DNA from: an uncultured Eubacteriales bacterium
GTDB taxonomy: Bacteria > Bacillota > Clostridia > Oscillospirales > Oscillospiraceae
Reading direction: 5' to 3'
Length of the DNA: 8,661 nucleotides
Assembly: GCA_900553545.1 (NCBI GenBank)
Contig: USDP01000059.1
Coordinates: forward strand, 1-8,661
Numbering within the stretch: position 1 is the first letter of the stretch; each line of letters begins with the position of its first letter. Positions 1 through 6,395 of this stretch are shown piece by piece. Under the pieces are notes generated by a model. That model had not been told where the DNA came from. It did no database searches and worked only from the letters and a program-made list of their open reading frames with translations. The position numbers and the translations under genes are program-made.

Positions 1-50
1 AGCCTCCCTTGTGTAAAGGGAGGTGTCGGCGAAGCCGACGGAGGGATTGT
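1..50. repeat. Palindromic interspersed repeat element (two adjacent hairpins)
   Basis: Two perfect hairpins lie back to back. The first pairs CCTCCCTT (3-10) with AAGGGAGG (16-23) around a GTGTA loop. The second pairs GTCGGC (25-30) with GCCGAC (34-39) around a GAA triloop, and GGAGGGATTGT follows. From memory, this arrangement is a high-copy intergenic element in Faecalibacterium/Subdoligranulum-like Clostridia; I could not search for other copies. No T-tract follows either stem, so it is not a standard terminator on the + strand. It may be cut by the window edge. Confidence 0.6.
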
Positions 51-51
51 C

Positions 52-70
52 GGGCAGGCAGTCATTGCCC
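52..70. repeat. Small inverted repeat next to the palindromic element
   Basis: GGGCA (52-56) and TGCCC (66-70) can pair around a 9-base loop directly after the palindromic element. It may be part of the same repeat unit. The stem is short and could occur by chance. Confidence 0.3.
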
Positions 71-162
71 ACCCTTACGGCGTCTGGCACAGATTTCCCG
101 TGGCTGTCAGGAAGGTTTTACGTACATTTTGCCGAAACTTGACCGGACATACATTTTAGCCC

Positions 163-191
163 TTGCAAAGTATACCGGGATATGGTAAAGT
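163..191 (+). promoter_or_regulatory. Weak candidate promoter upstream of the structured non-coding region
   Basis: TTGCAA (163-168, four of six matches to TTGACA) is followed after 17 bases by TAAAGT (186-191, four of six matches to TATAAT). TG stands at 183-184, the extended -10 position. If used, transcription would start near 198 and run into the terminator-like hairpin at 337-380. The surrounding DNA is AT-rich against a GC-rich window, as is common for promoters. The assignment rests only on these partial matches. Confidence 0.3.
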
Positions 192-200
192 ATACATATC
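167..200. promoter_or_regulatory. Repeat cluster, possible operator
   Basis: AAAGTATAC occurs at 167-175 and again at 187-195, exactly 20 bases apart, about two helical turns. Overlapping it is an inverted repeat, GATATG (179-184) and CATATC (195-200), with a 10-base spacer containing the candidate -10 element. This geometry fits a dimeric repressor or activator site, but AT-rich DNA produces such patterns readily. I do not recognise it as the site of a named regulator. Confidence 0.25.
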
Positions 201-252
201 ATATAGAATCGGGAACCACAATTATGAGCAATAATCACCAAAAATCACAGAT

Positions 253-319
253 GCAGACAGGAACGGCAGCTTTTTTCCACCTGGCGGTTCCCTGTCCGTC
301 TGCGGCCTTTGGCAGACGG
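253..319 (+). other. Alternative RNA hairpins in the upstream region
   Basis: GCAGAC is present at 253-258 and 312-317, and both copies can pair with the single GTCTGC at 298-303. The downstream choice is a perfect 8-bp stem, CCGTCTGC (296-303) with GCAGACGG (312-319), around an 8-base loop. The upstream choice pairs GACAGGAAC (256-264) with 287-296 through nine pairs and one bulged C. A terminator-like hairpin follows at 337-380. The pairings are visible in the sequence; any function is inference. Confidence 0.3.
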
Positions 320-336
320 CTCCGATCGCAGAACAG

Positions 337-380
337 AACAGTCAGCTCGCCTGTGGGGGAGTTGGCTGTTTGCGTTTTTT
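337..380 (+). terminator. Intrinsic terminator-like hairpin upstream of the glg promoter
   Basis: AACAGTCAGCTC (337-348) pairs over 12 positions, two of them G-U, with GAGTTGGCTGTT (359-370) around a 10-base loop. TGCG follows, then six T (375-380). The T-tract is offset by four bases, but CGCA (327-330) can pair with that TGCG and bring the stem down to the T-tract. It lies before the operon promoter at 401-429, so it would end transcription arriving from upstream rather than attenuate glgB from that promoter. Confidence 0.5.
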
Positions 381-400
381 CGCGCAGGACGCCGTTTCGC

Positions 401-429
401 TTGATTGTGACAGAAAAGCCCGGTATCAT
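401..429 (+). promoter_or_regulatory. Probable sigma-A-type promoter of the glg operon
   Basis: TTGATT (401-406, four of six to TTGACA) and TATCAT (424-429, five of six to TATAAT) are separated by the ideal 17 bases. Transcription would begin near 434-437 and leave a leader of only about 23 bases before the glgB ATG at 459. No catabolite-repression (CRE) box was recognised nearby. The genes downstream are tightly packed, so this is likely the main promoter for the whole operon. Confidence 0.6.
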
Positions 430-458
430 GAGAACGCGCCGTAGGATGGTGGTACGAT

Positions 459-2342
459 ATGAATAAACAGCTCGCCGCATTCCTGCGGCAATTCGAAAGC
501 ACCGGCAGCCCCGAGGCCGACCGGTATCTCGGCTGTCACGCCGTAGACGACGGCTTCGTCTTCCGCGTCTGGGCTCCGCACGCACAGGCCGTCAGCGTGA
601 CCGGCGATTTCAACTTCTGGAACGAAGAAGATCTTCCGATGCACCGTCTCGGCAGCAGCGGCGTCTGGGAGGCCGTGTCGAAATTCGCAAAGCGCGGCAG
701 CGCCTATAAATACTGCGTCACCGGCGCAAACGGTTCTAAAGTCTACAAGGCCGACCCCTATGCCAATCGCGCCATGCCGCTGCCCGAGACGTCGAGCGTG
801 GTCGATCCGCCGGAAAAGTTCCGCTGGACCGACGCGGCCTACCGCCGCAACAAGCTCAAGCAGACAAGCCTCCAGCGCCCGGTCAACATCTACGAGGTCC
901 ACGCCGGCTCGTGGAAGCGGCACGACGACGGCAGTTACCTCAGCTATGAGGAGCTGGCGGCGGAGCTGATCCCCTATGTGAAGGACATGGGCTATACGCA
1001 CATCGAATTCATGCCGCTGATGGAATATCCCTACGATCCGTCGTGGGGCTATCAGGTGACGGGTTACTACGCACCGACGCACCGCTACGGCTCGCCGGAG
1101 CAGCTTCGAATGTTGGTCGACGCCTGCCACGCTGCAAACATCGGTGTGATCCTCGACTGGGTGCCCGCCCACTTCCCGAAGGACAGCTACGGACTCTACG
1201 AGTTCGACGGCACGTGCTGCTACGAGCTGAGCGACCCCGCGATGCGCGAGCATCCGGACTGGGGCACGCGGATCTACGATTACGCGAAGCCGGAGGTTCG
1301 CTCGTTCCTCATTTCAAATGTCTGTTACTGGCTGCGCGAGTTCCACATCGACGGCATCCGCGTGGACGCAGTGGCCTCGATGCTGTATCTCGACTACAAC
1401 CGCCCGAACTATAAGCCAAACCGCCTCGGCGGCCGCGAAAATTTGGAGGCCATCGCCTTCCTGCGGCAGCTCAACGAAGAGGCATTCCAGGCCGACCCGA
1501 CGGTCATGATGATCGCCGAGGAGTCCACGGCCTTCCCGATGATCACGCGGCCGGGCTACGACGGCGGCCTCGGCTTCCTCTACAAGTGGAACATGGGCTG
1601 GATGAACGACATGCTGAAATATATGTCGCTCGACCCGCTCTACCGCAAGGGCAGCCACAACGCGCTGACGTTCGCGATGACCTACGCCTACAGCGAGAAT
1701 TTCATCCTGCCTCTCAGCCATGACGAGGTCGTACACGGAAAATGCTCACTCGTCAACAAGATGCCCGGCAATTACGACGATAAATTCAACAACCTGCGCG
1801 TCTTTTACGCCTATCAGATGGCCCATCCGGGCAAAAAGCTGAACTTCATGGGCAACGAGTTCGCGCAGTTCATCGAATGGAACTTCACGCAGGGCCTTGA
1901 CTGGCTCCTGCTGGACTACGACCACCACCGCCAGATGCGCGAATACGTCCGCATGCTGAACCAGTTCTATCTCAAGCACCCGGCCATGTGGGAAAACGAC
2001 TCGGACTGGAACGGCTTCCAGTGGATGAGCTGCGACGACCGCGACTGCTCGGTCGTGGCGTTCCGCCGCATCAGCCGGAGCGGCCGCGAGGTGATCGCGG
2101 TGTTCAACTTCTGCCCGGTGCTGCGCGAGGATTACCCTCTGCCGCTGCCGAAGGCCGGCTGGTACGAGCCGGTGATGAACTCGGACAGCAGTACCTGGGG
2201 CGGCTACGGCTTCGAACCCGTGACCGTCCATGCCCAGCGCGGCAAGGAGGGCGGCCATTGGGGCCAGTTCCGCATCCCGCCGATGAGCGCAGTCTATTAC
2301 CTGCACCGGAGGACGAATCCGCAACGCGAGACAGAGAAATAA
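459..2342 (+). CDS. glgB: 1,4-alpha-glucan branching enzyme GlgB (GH13, CBM48)
   Basis: This cytoplasmic enzyme cuts alpha-1,4 chains of the growing glucan and reattaches the piece through alpha-1,6 bonds. The 627-residue protein matches the shorter Bacillus-type length. An N-terminal CBM48 domain lies around residues 20-110 (VFRVWAP, GDFNFW). The GH13 barrel follows with all conserved regions: DWVPAHF (from D233), GIRVDAVAS with nucleophile D303, IAEEST with acid/base E354, and LPLSHDEVVHGK with H421 and D422. An all-beta C-terminal domain ends the protein. No signal peptide is seen. The ATG at 459 is preceded by an imperfect ribosome site, AGGATGG (443-449). This is the first gene after the promoter at 401-429, and glgC follows after 49 bases. 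The function is secure from the intact catalytic set. Confidence 0.96.
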   Translation: MNKQLAAFLRQFESTGSPEADRYLGCHAVDDGFVFRVWAPHAQAVSVTGDFNFWNEEDLPMHRLGSSGVWEAVSKFAKRGSAYKYCVTGANGSKVYKADPYANRAMPLPETSSVVDPPEKFRWTDAAYRRNKLKQTSLQRPVNIYEVHAGSWKRHDDGSYLSYEELAAELIPYVKDMGYTHIEFMPLMEYPYDPSWGYQVTGYYAPTHRYGSPEQLRMLVDACHAANIGVILDWVPAHFPKDSYGLYEFDGTCCYELSDPAMREHPDWGTRIYDYAKPEVRSFLISNVCYWLREFHIDGIRVDAVASMLYLDYNRPNYKPNRLGGRENLEAIAFLRQLNEEAFQADPTVMMIAEESTAFPMITRPGYDGGLGFLYKWNMGWMNDMLKYMSLDPLYRKGSHNALTFAMTYAYSENFILPLSHDEVVHGKCSLVNKMPGNYDDKFNNLRVFYAYQMAHPGKKLNFMGNEFAQFIEWNFTQGLDWLLLDYDHHRQMREYVRMLNQFYLKHPAMWENDSDWNGFQWMSCDDRDCSVVAFRRISRSGREVIAVFNFCPVLREDYPLPLPKAGWYEPVMNSDSSTWGGYGFEPVTVHAQRGKEGGHWGQFRIPPMSAVYYLHRRTNPQRETEK

Positions 2343-2391
2343 TTCAGAGTGGCATATATCTTGTAAATCAACGAGACAGGAGGAATCCAGA

Positions 2392-3570
2392 ATGCACTTT
2401 CAAAAGAAACGGTGTGTCGCAATGCTGCTGGCCGGAGGCCAAGGCAGCCGTCTGATGGTTCTGACGGAGAACACGGCGAAGCCCGCCGTGCCGTTCGGCG
2501 GCAAATACCGCATCATTGATTTCCCGCTTTCCAACTGCGTCAACTCCAAGATCGATACCGTGGGCATTCTCACCCAGTATCAGCCGCTGGAGCTGAACGA
2601 GTACATCGGCAACGGCCAGCCGTGGGGCCTGAACAGCTCGCACGGCGGCGTACAGGTCCTGCCGCCCTACGCCAAGAGTAAAAACTCCGAATGGTACAAG
2701 GGCACGGCCAACGCCATCTATCAGAACATTGGCTTCATCGATCGCTATGAGCCGGACAACGTGCTGATCCTCTCCGGCGACCATATCTACAAGATGGACT
2801 ACGCGGCGATGCTCGCCTTCCACGACCAGAAAGACTCCGACTGCACAATCGCCGTGCGCGATGTGCCGCTCGAGGAGGCCAGCCGCTTCGGCATCATGAA
2901 CACGCGCGAAGACGGCTCGATCTACGAATTTGAAGAAAAGCCGAAGCACCCGAAGTCGACCAACGCCTCCATGGGCATCTACGTCTTCAAGTGGAGCGTG
3001 CTGAAAAAGTTCCTCGAGGCCGACGAGGCCGACCCGAAGAGTGAGAACGACTTCGGCAAGAACATCATCCCCGCCCTGCTCGAGGCCGGGCATAAGCTCT
3101 ACGCCTACGAGTTCGCGGGCTATTGGAAGGACGTCGGCACGATCAACAGCCTCTGGGAGGCGAACATGGATCTGCTCGGCAAACACCCGGCGTTCGACCT
3201 TTCCGGCGGGAAGAAAATTTATGCCAGAAACACGGCCAAGCCCGCAACCTTCATCGCCAAATCGGCGGAGCTGCACGAGTGCTTCGTCTCCGAGGGCTGC
3301 GAGATCTACGGCATGGTGAACCATTCCATCATCTCCACCGGCTGCTCCATCGGCAAGGGCGCGGAGGTCACCGACAGCGTCATCATGCCGGACGTCGTGA
3401 TTGAAAACGGCGCCGTCATCCGCAGCGCCATCATTGCCGAAGGCTGCCACATCAAGGCCGGCGCACGCATCGGTGCGCTGAACGCGGACGGCGAACGGCG
3501 CATCAGCGTCGTCGGCAAGGACAAGCAGATCGCAGAGGGCGCCGTCATCGCCGCCGGCGCGATCGTCTAA
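2392..3570 (+). CDS. glgC: Glucose-1-phosphate adenylyltransferase GlgC (ADP-glucose pyrophosphorylase, catalytic subunit)
   Basis: GlgC makes ADP-glucose and pyrophosphate from ATP and glucose-1-phosphate, the committed step of glycogen synthesis. The 392-residue protein has the nucleotidyltransferase signature LAGGQGSRL (13-21), then AKPAVPFGGKYRIIDFPLSN, WYKGTANAIYQN (101-112), the metal-binding region SGDHIYKMDY (128-137, D130), EEKP (181-184, sugar-phosphate lysine K183) and GYWKDVGT (243-250). Hexapeptide repeats of a left-handed beta-helix fill roughly residues 285-392. The start is fixed by AGGAGG (2378-2383), eight bases before the ATG. glgD lies 26 bases downstream, and the two products probably form a heterotetramer, as known for Bacillus-type GlgC-GlgD. 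In enzymes of this family, activity is set by allosteric metabolites; the effectors cannot be read from this sequence. Confidence 0.96.
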   Translation: MHFQKKRCVAMLLAGGQGSRLMVLTENTAKPAVPFGGKYRIIDFPLSNCVNSKIDTVGILTQYQPLELNEYIGNGQPWGLNSSHGGVQVLPPYAKSKNSEWYKGTANAIYQNIGFIDRYEPDNVLILSGDHIYKMDYAAMLAFHDQKDSDCTIAVRDVPLEEASRFGIMNTREDGSIYEFEEKPKHPKSTNASMGIYVFKWSVLKKFLEADEADPKSENDFGKNIIPALLEAGHKLYAYEFAGYWKDVGTINSLWEANMDLLGKHPAFDLSGGKKIYARNTAKPATFIAKSAELHECFVSEGCEIYGMVNHSIISTGCSIGKGAEVTDSVIMPDVVIENGAVIRSAIIAEGCHIKAGARIGALNADGERRISVVGKDKQIAEGAVIAAGAIV

Positions 3571-3596
3571 AGGCCGCGGAAAAGGAGGAATTTGAA

Positions 3597-4709
3597 ATGA
3601 GCACAATGGGCATCATTTTTTCCAATATCTACGACAATAACATGGGCGAGCTGACCGCGATGCGCACCTCGGCCTCCATCCCGTTCGGGAGCCGCTACCG
3701 CCAGGTGGACTTCGTGCTCTCCAACATGGCAAACTCCGGCATCAAGAGCATTGGCATCATCACAAAGTATAACTATCAGTCGCTGATGGATCACCTCGGC
3801 AACTGCGAGGAATGGGACCTCAAGCTCGGCGACGGCGTGCGCTTCCTGCCGCCCTATGCCACGGGCCACACCGGGGCCTACCACGGCAAGCTCGAGGCGC
3901 TGCAAACGGCCATGCCGGTGCTCGAGCGCAGCGACGCGGACTATGTCGTCCTCTCGGATACGACGGTGCTCTGCGCGATCAACTTCCGCCTCGTTGTGGA
4001 AGAGCATATCCGCTCCGGCTGCGACATCACGGTCATCGCCAAGGCGGGCATCGCCAACGGCGAAAAGATCCAGCACGCCGCGTTCAAGCTCAGCGCAGAC
4101 GGCGAGATCGAGGATATGGCCGTCGATTACCGCGCGCCGGAGGATTACCTCGTCGGCATGAGCATGTTCGTCATCGCGCGCGAAAAGCTCATCGAGATCA
4201 TCCGCGAGAGCGTCCCGCGCGGCAAATACCATCTCGAGCGTGACTATCTGCTGCCGCAGTACAACGAGGGCAAGCTGAAGATTCACGTCTATCCGTTCCA
4301 CAACGTCGTCATGTTCAACGACAGCACCGTAGAATATTATAAAAACAGCATGCGTCTGCTCGACGAAGACGTCCGCCACGGTCTCTACCGCAGCGAAGTC
4401 CCGATCTACACAAAGGTGCGCGACGCCGTGCCGACGCTCTACGGCGAAAACGGCCGCACGCCGAACTGCCTGGTGGCCGACGGCTGCCATCTGTTCGGCT
4501 GCGCGGAAAACTCGATCATCTTCCGCGAGGTCGAGATCGAAGAGGGCGCCGAGGTGCGCGACTGCGTGGTCATGCAGGGTGCGAAGATCGGCGCGGGCGC
4601 GAACATCCAGTATGCCATCCTCGACAAGAATGTCGCCGTCCGGCCCGGGACGCGCCTGCTCGGCACGCCAGAGCACCCGCTCATCATCAACAAAGGGGCG
4701 ATCGTATGA
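3597..4709 (+). CDS. glgD: GlgD, non-catalytic ADP-glucose pyrophosphorylase partner
   Basis: This is a GlgC paralogue of 370 residues with the same two-part fold. The N-terminal half is a nucleotidyltransferase domain (IPFGSRYRQVDFVLSNMANSGI, residues 28-49, corresponds to GGKYRIIDFPLSN in GlgC). The C-terminal half is a hexapeptide-repeat helix (about 287-368). Key catalytic features are lost. The glycine-rich LAGGQGSRL loop is replaced by SNIYDNNMGELTAMR (9-23). The metal-binding SGD becomes SDTT (120-123). The EEKP sugar-phosphate motif is absent. This is the hallmark of GlgD, which in characterised Firmicutes enzymes modulates GlgC rather than acting alone. The start is supported by AAAGGAGG (3581-3588) eight bases upstream. 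Its last four bases, ATGA, are shared with the glgA start, implying translational coupling. Confidence 0.94.
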   Translation: MSTMGIIFSNIYDNNMGELTAMRTSASIPFGSRYRQVDFVLSNMANSGIKSIGIITKYNYQSLMDHLGNCEEWDLKLGDGVRFLPPYATGHTGAYHGKLEALQTAMPVLERSDADYVVLSDTTVLCAINFRLVVEEHIRSGCDITVIAKAGIANGEKIQHAAFKLSADGEIEDMAVDYRAPEDYLVGMSMFVIAREKLIEIIRESVPRGKYHLERDYLLPQYNEGKLKIHVYPFHNVVMFNDSTVEYYKNSMRLLDEDVRHGLYRSEVPIYTKVRDAVPTLYGENGRTPNCLVADGCHLFGCAENSIIFREVEIEEGAEVRDCVVMQGAKIGAGANIQYAILDKNVAVRPGTRLLGTPEHPLIINKGAIV

Positions 4710-6142
4710 AAATAGCATTTCTCGCATCCGAGTGCGCGCCGTACCTGAAGACCGGCGGCCTCGGCGACGTGGTACAGGCGCTGCCGGAGGCGCTGAGCAA
4801 GCTGCCGAAAGTGGAGGTCAGCGTCTTTCTCCCCTACTACAGCCGCATCAAATATTCCGGCCAGTGGAAAACAGACTTTCTCGGCTACTTCGATGTACAG
4901 CTGGCCTGGCGGCGCGAATACGTCGGCATTTTCCGTCTGAAGACGCGCAAGAAGAAACTCCAGGTCTACTTCCTCGACAACGAGCAGTATTTCAACCGCC
5001 CCTCGGCCTACGGCTACCCCGACGACGGCGAGCGGTTCGCCTACTTCTCCCGCGCCTGTCTGGAGTCTCTGCGCTATCTCGGCATGCAGCCGGACATCGT
5101 CCACTGCCACGACTGGCAGACAGCCCTCGTGCCGATGCTGCTGAACATGCAGTACCGCGGCGACTTCCCCAACACACGGAGCATCCTCACCATCCACAAC
5201 ATCGAATATCAGGGCAAATGCGGCCTCGACTTTAACCGCGACGTGCTCGGCGCGCCGCCGCAGTGCGACGAAATTCTCCGCTTCGACGACTGCCAGAACT
5301 TCCTCAAGGCCGGCATCGTCATGGCTGACCGCGTGGGCACCGTCTCGAAGACCTACGCCGAAGAGCTGCGTTACCCCTACTACGCGCACGGCCTGTCCGA
5401 GATTCTTGCCTCGCGCGGCGAGGCGTTCTCCGGCATCGTCAACGGCATCAATATGGCGCTGTTCGACCCGGAAGAGAACCCGAATCTGGCCGAGCATTAC
5501 AGCATAAAGACCATGCGCGAGGGTAAGACCGCTAACAAGCTGGCGCTCCAGCAAAGGCTCGGCCTGCCCGAGGACAAGGACACGGCGCTGCTCGTCATGG
5601 TGACGCGCCTCGCCGGGCACAAGGGCATCGACCTGCTCTGCTACATTGCCGAGCGGCTGTTGCAGCGGCGCGTGCAGCTGGCCGTGCTGGGCACGGGCGA
5701 GGAAAAGTATGAATGGTTCCTCTCCGGCCTGCAATACCGCTTCCCGCAGCAGGTTGCGGCGCATCTGGTGTTCGACGCCGATCTGGCTGATCTGGCCTAC
5801 GCGGCGGCGGATCTCTACCTCATGCCCTCCAAGGCAGAGCCGTGCGGCCTCTCCCAGCTCATCGCCATGCGCTACGGCACCGTGCCGGTCGTGAACGCGA
5901 CGGGCGGCCTGCGCGATACCGTCACGCCCTACGACCCGACAACGGGCGCAGGCCGCGGCTTCACGTTCCAGAGCTATAACGCCGACGACTTCCTCGCCTC
6001 CATCGACCGGGCGCTCGCCCTCTACTATGACGCGCCGGAACAGTTTGCCGCCCTCGCCCAGCAGGATATGCTGGTCGATTCGAGCTGGACGCTCCCGGCC
6101 AGGGAATATATGCAGCTCTATCAGTCCGTCTGCGGAGGCTGA
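4706..6142 (+). CDS. glgA: Glycogen synthase GlgA (ADP-glucose-dependent, GT5)
   Basis: GlgA adds glucose from ADP-glucose to the non-reducing end of an alpha-1,4-glucan. The 478-residue protein has the usual GT5 length and two Rossmann domains. The N-terminal domain opens with ECAPYLKTGGLGDV; K15-L19 form the ADP-glucose-binding KTGGL motif. It also has HCHDW (133-137) and IHNIEYQG (163-170). The C-terminal domain begins near VNGI (245-248) and carries VTRLAGHKG with R301 and K306, then KAEPCGLSQL with E378, and TGGLRDTV. These match the donor-binding and catalytic residues known in E. coli GlgA. The ATG overlaps the glgD stop codon as ATGA, so it is probably translated by re-initiation from glgD. 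No defect is visible. Confidence 0.96.
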   Translation: MKIAFLASECAPYLKTGGLGDVVQALPEALSKLPKVEVSVFLPYYSRIKYSGQWKTDFLGYFDVQLAWRREYVGIFRLKTRKKKLQVYFLDNEQYFNRPSAYGYPDDGERFAYFSRACLESLRYLGMQPDIVHCHDWQTALVPMLLNMQYRGDFPNTRSILTIHNIEYQGKCGLDFNRDVLGAPPQCDEILRFDDCQNFLKAGIVMADRVGTVSKTYAEELRYPYYAHGLSEILASRGEAFSGIVNGINMALFDPEENPNLAEHYSIKTMREGKTANKLALQQRLGLPEDKDTALLVMVTRLAGHKGIDLLCYIAERLLQRRVQLAVLGTGEEKYEWFLSGLQYRFPQQVAAHLVFDADLADLAYAAADLYLMPSKAEPCGLSQLIAMRYGTVPVVNATGGLRDTVTPYDPTTGAGRGFTFQSYNADDFLASIDRALALYYDAPEQFAALAQQDMLVDSSWTLPAREYMQLYQSVCGG

Positions 6143-6176
6143 CCGGACGCGGATCAGAGCGGAATAAGAGTAAACA

Positions 6177-6395
6177 ATGCGAATTTTATATAACAGTAAA
6201 TTATCCCAATTCAAATCCCCCTTCGGGACGCTTCGCCCCGGCGAGACGTGCACGATGCACATCCAGATCCCCTGCTCGTGCCAGACCGTCCATGTCGAGG
6301 TGCGCCTACTGCGTGAAGACGGCAAGCCGTATCTGAACGTTCCCATGGCCAAGACCGCCGCAACGGAGCTGTATGAGACGTGGACGGCAGCCTTC
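6177..6395 (+). pseudogene. N-terminal domain of the frameshifted GH13 amylase gene
   Basis: From the ATG at 6177, 73 codons read as a plausible beta-rich, CBM34-like N-terminal domain (QFKSPFGTLRPGE, LLREDGKPYLNVP, ELYETWTAAF). After the TTC at 6393-6395 this frame turns into arginine- and histidine-rich nonsense and ends at 6690-6692. The natural continuation, SLDDPDLYFYFF, is in the +1 frame from 6394. The segment lies 34 bases after glgA with a poor ribosome site (GGAATAAGAG, 6161-6170). Joined to the downstream frame it would give a protein of about 605 residues, normal for neopullulanase-like GH13 enzymes with an N-terminal domain. The break could be a sequencing error or a real mutation. 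Confidence 0.75.

Noticed and set aside
123..157. Direct repeat TACATTTT at 123-130 and 150-157
   Set aside because: Only eight AT-rich bases, 27 apart; no accompanying symmetry or promoter match strong enough to claim a site.
198..380. 6S RNA in the structured upstream region
   Set aside because: The 5' and 3' ends of the possible transcript do not pair into the long rod with a central bubble that defines 6S RNA.
441..456. T-box-like sequence (GGATGGTGGTAC) before glgB
   Set aside because: It is too close to the start codon, lacks the GGGTGGNACCGCG core and specifier structure, and is more simply the ribosome-binding region.
182..466. Open frame of 94 codons upstream of and overlapping the glgB start (also an internal ATG at 224)
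   Set aside because: No ribosome site of quality, low-complexity arginine/serine-rich product, crosses the terminator-like hairpin and the operon promoter, and resembles no family I know. Treated as non-coding.
3567..4727. Antisense frame covering the whole of glgD, and similar ones at 426-1253, 2368-3606 and 6211-7935
   Set aside because: Same GC-driven shadow effect; the + strand genes account for the sequence fully.
4439..6352. 637-codon open frame on the - strand antisense to glgD and glgA
   Set aside because: It mirrors genes with intact motifs on the + strand. Long antisense frames are common where third codon positions are GC-rich, and its product (rich in A, V, E, R) shows no family motif.
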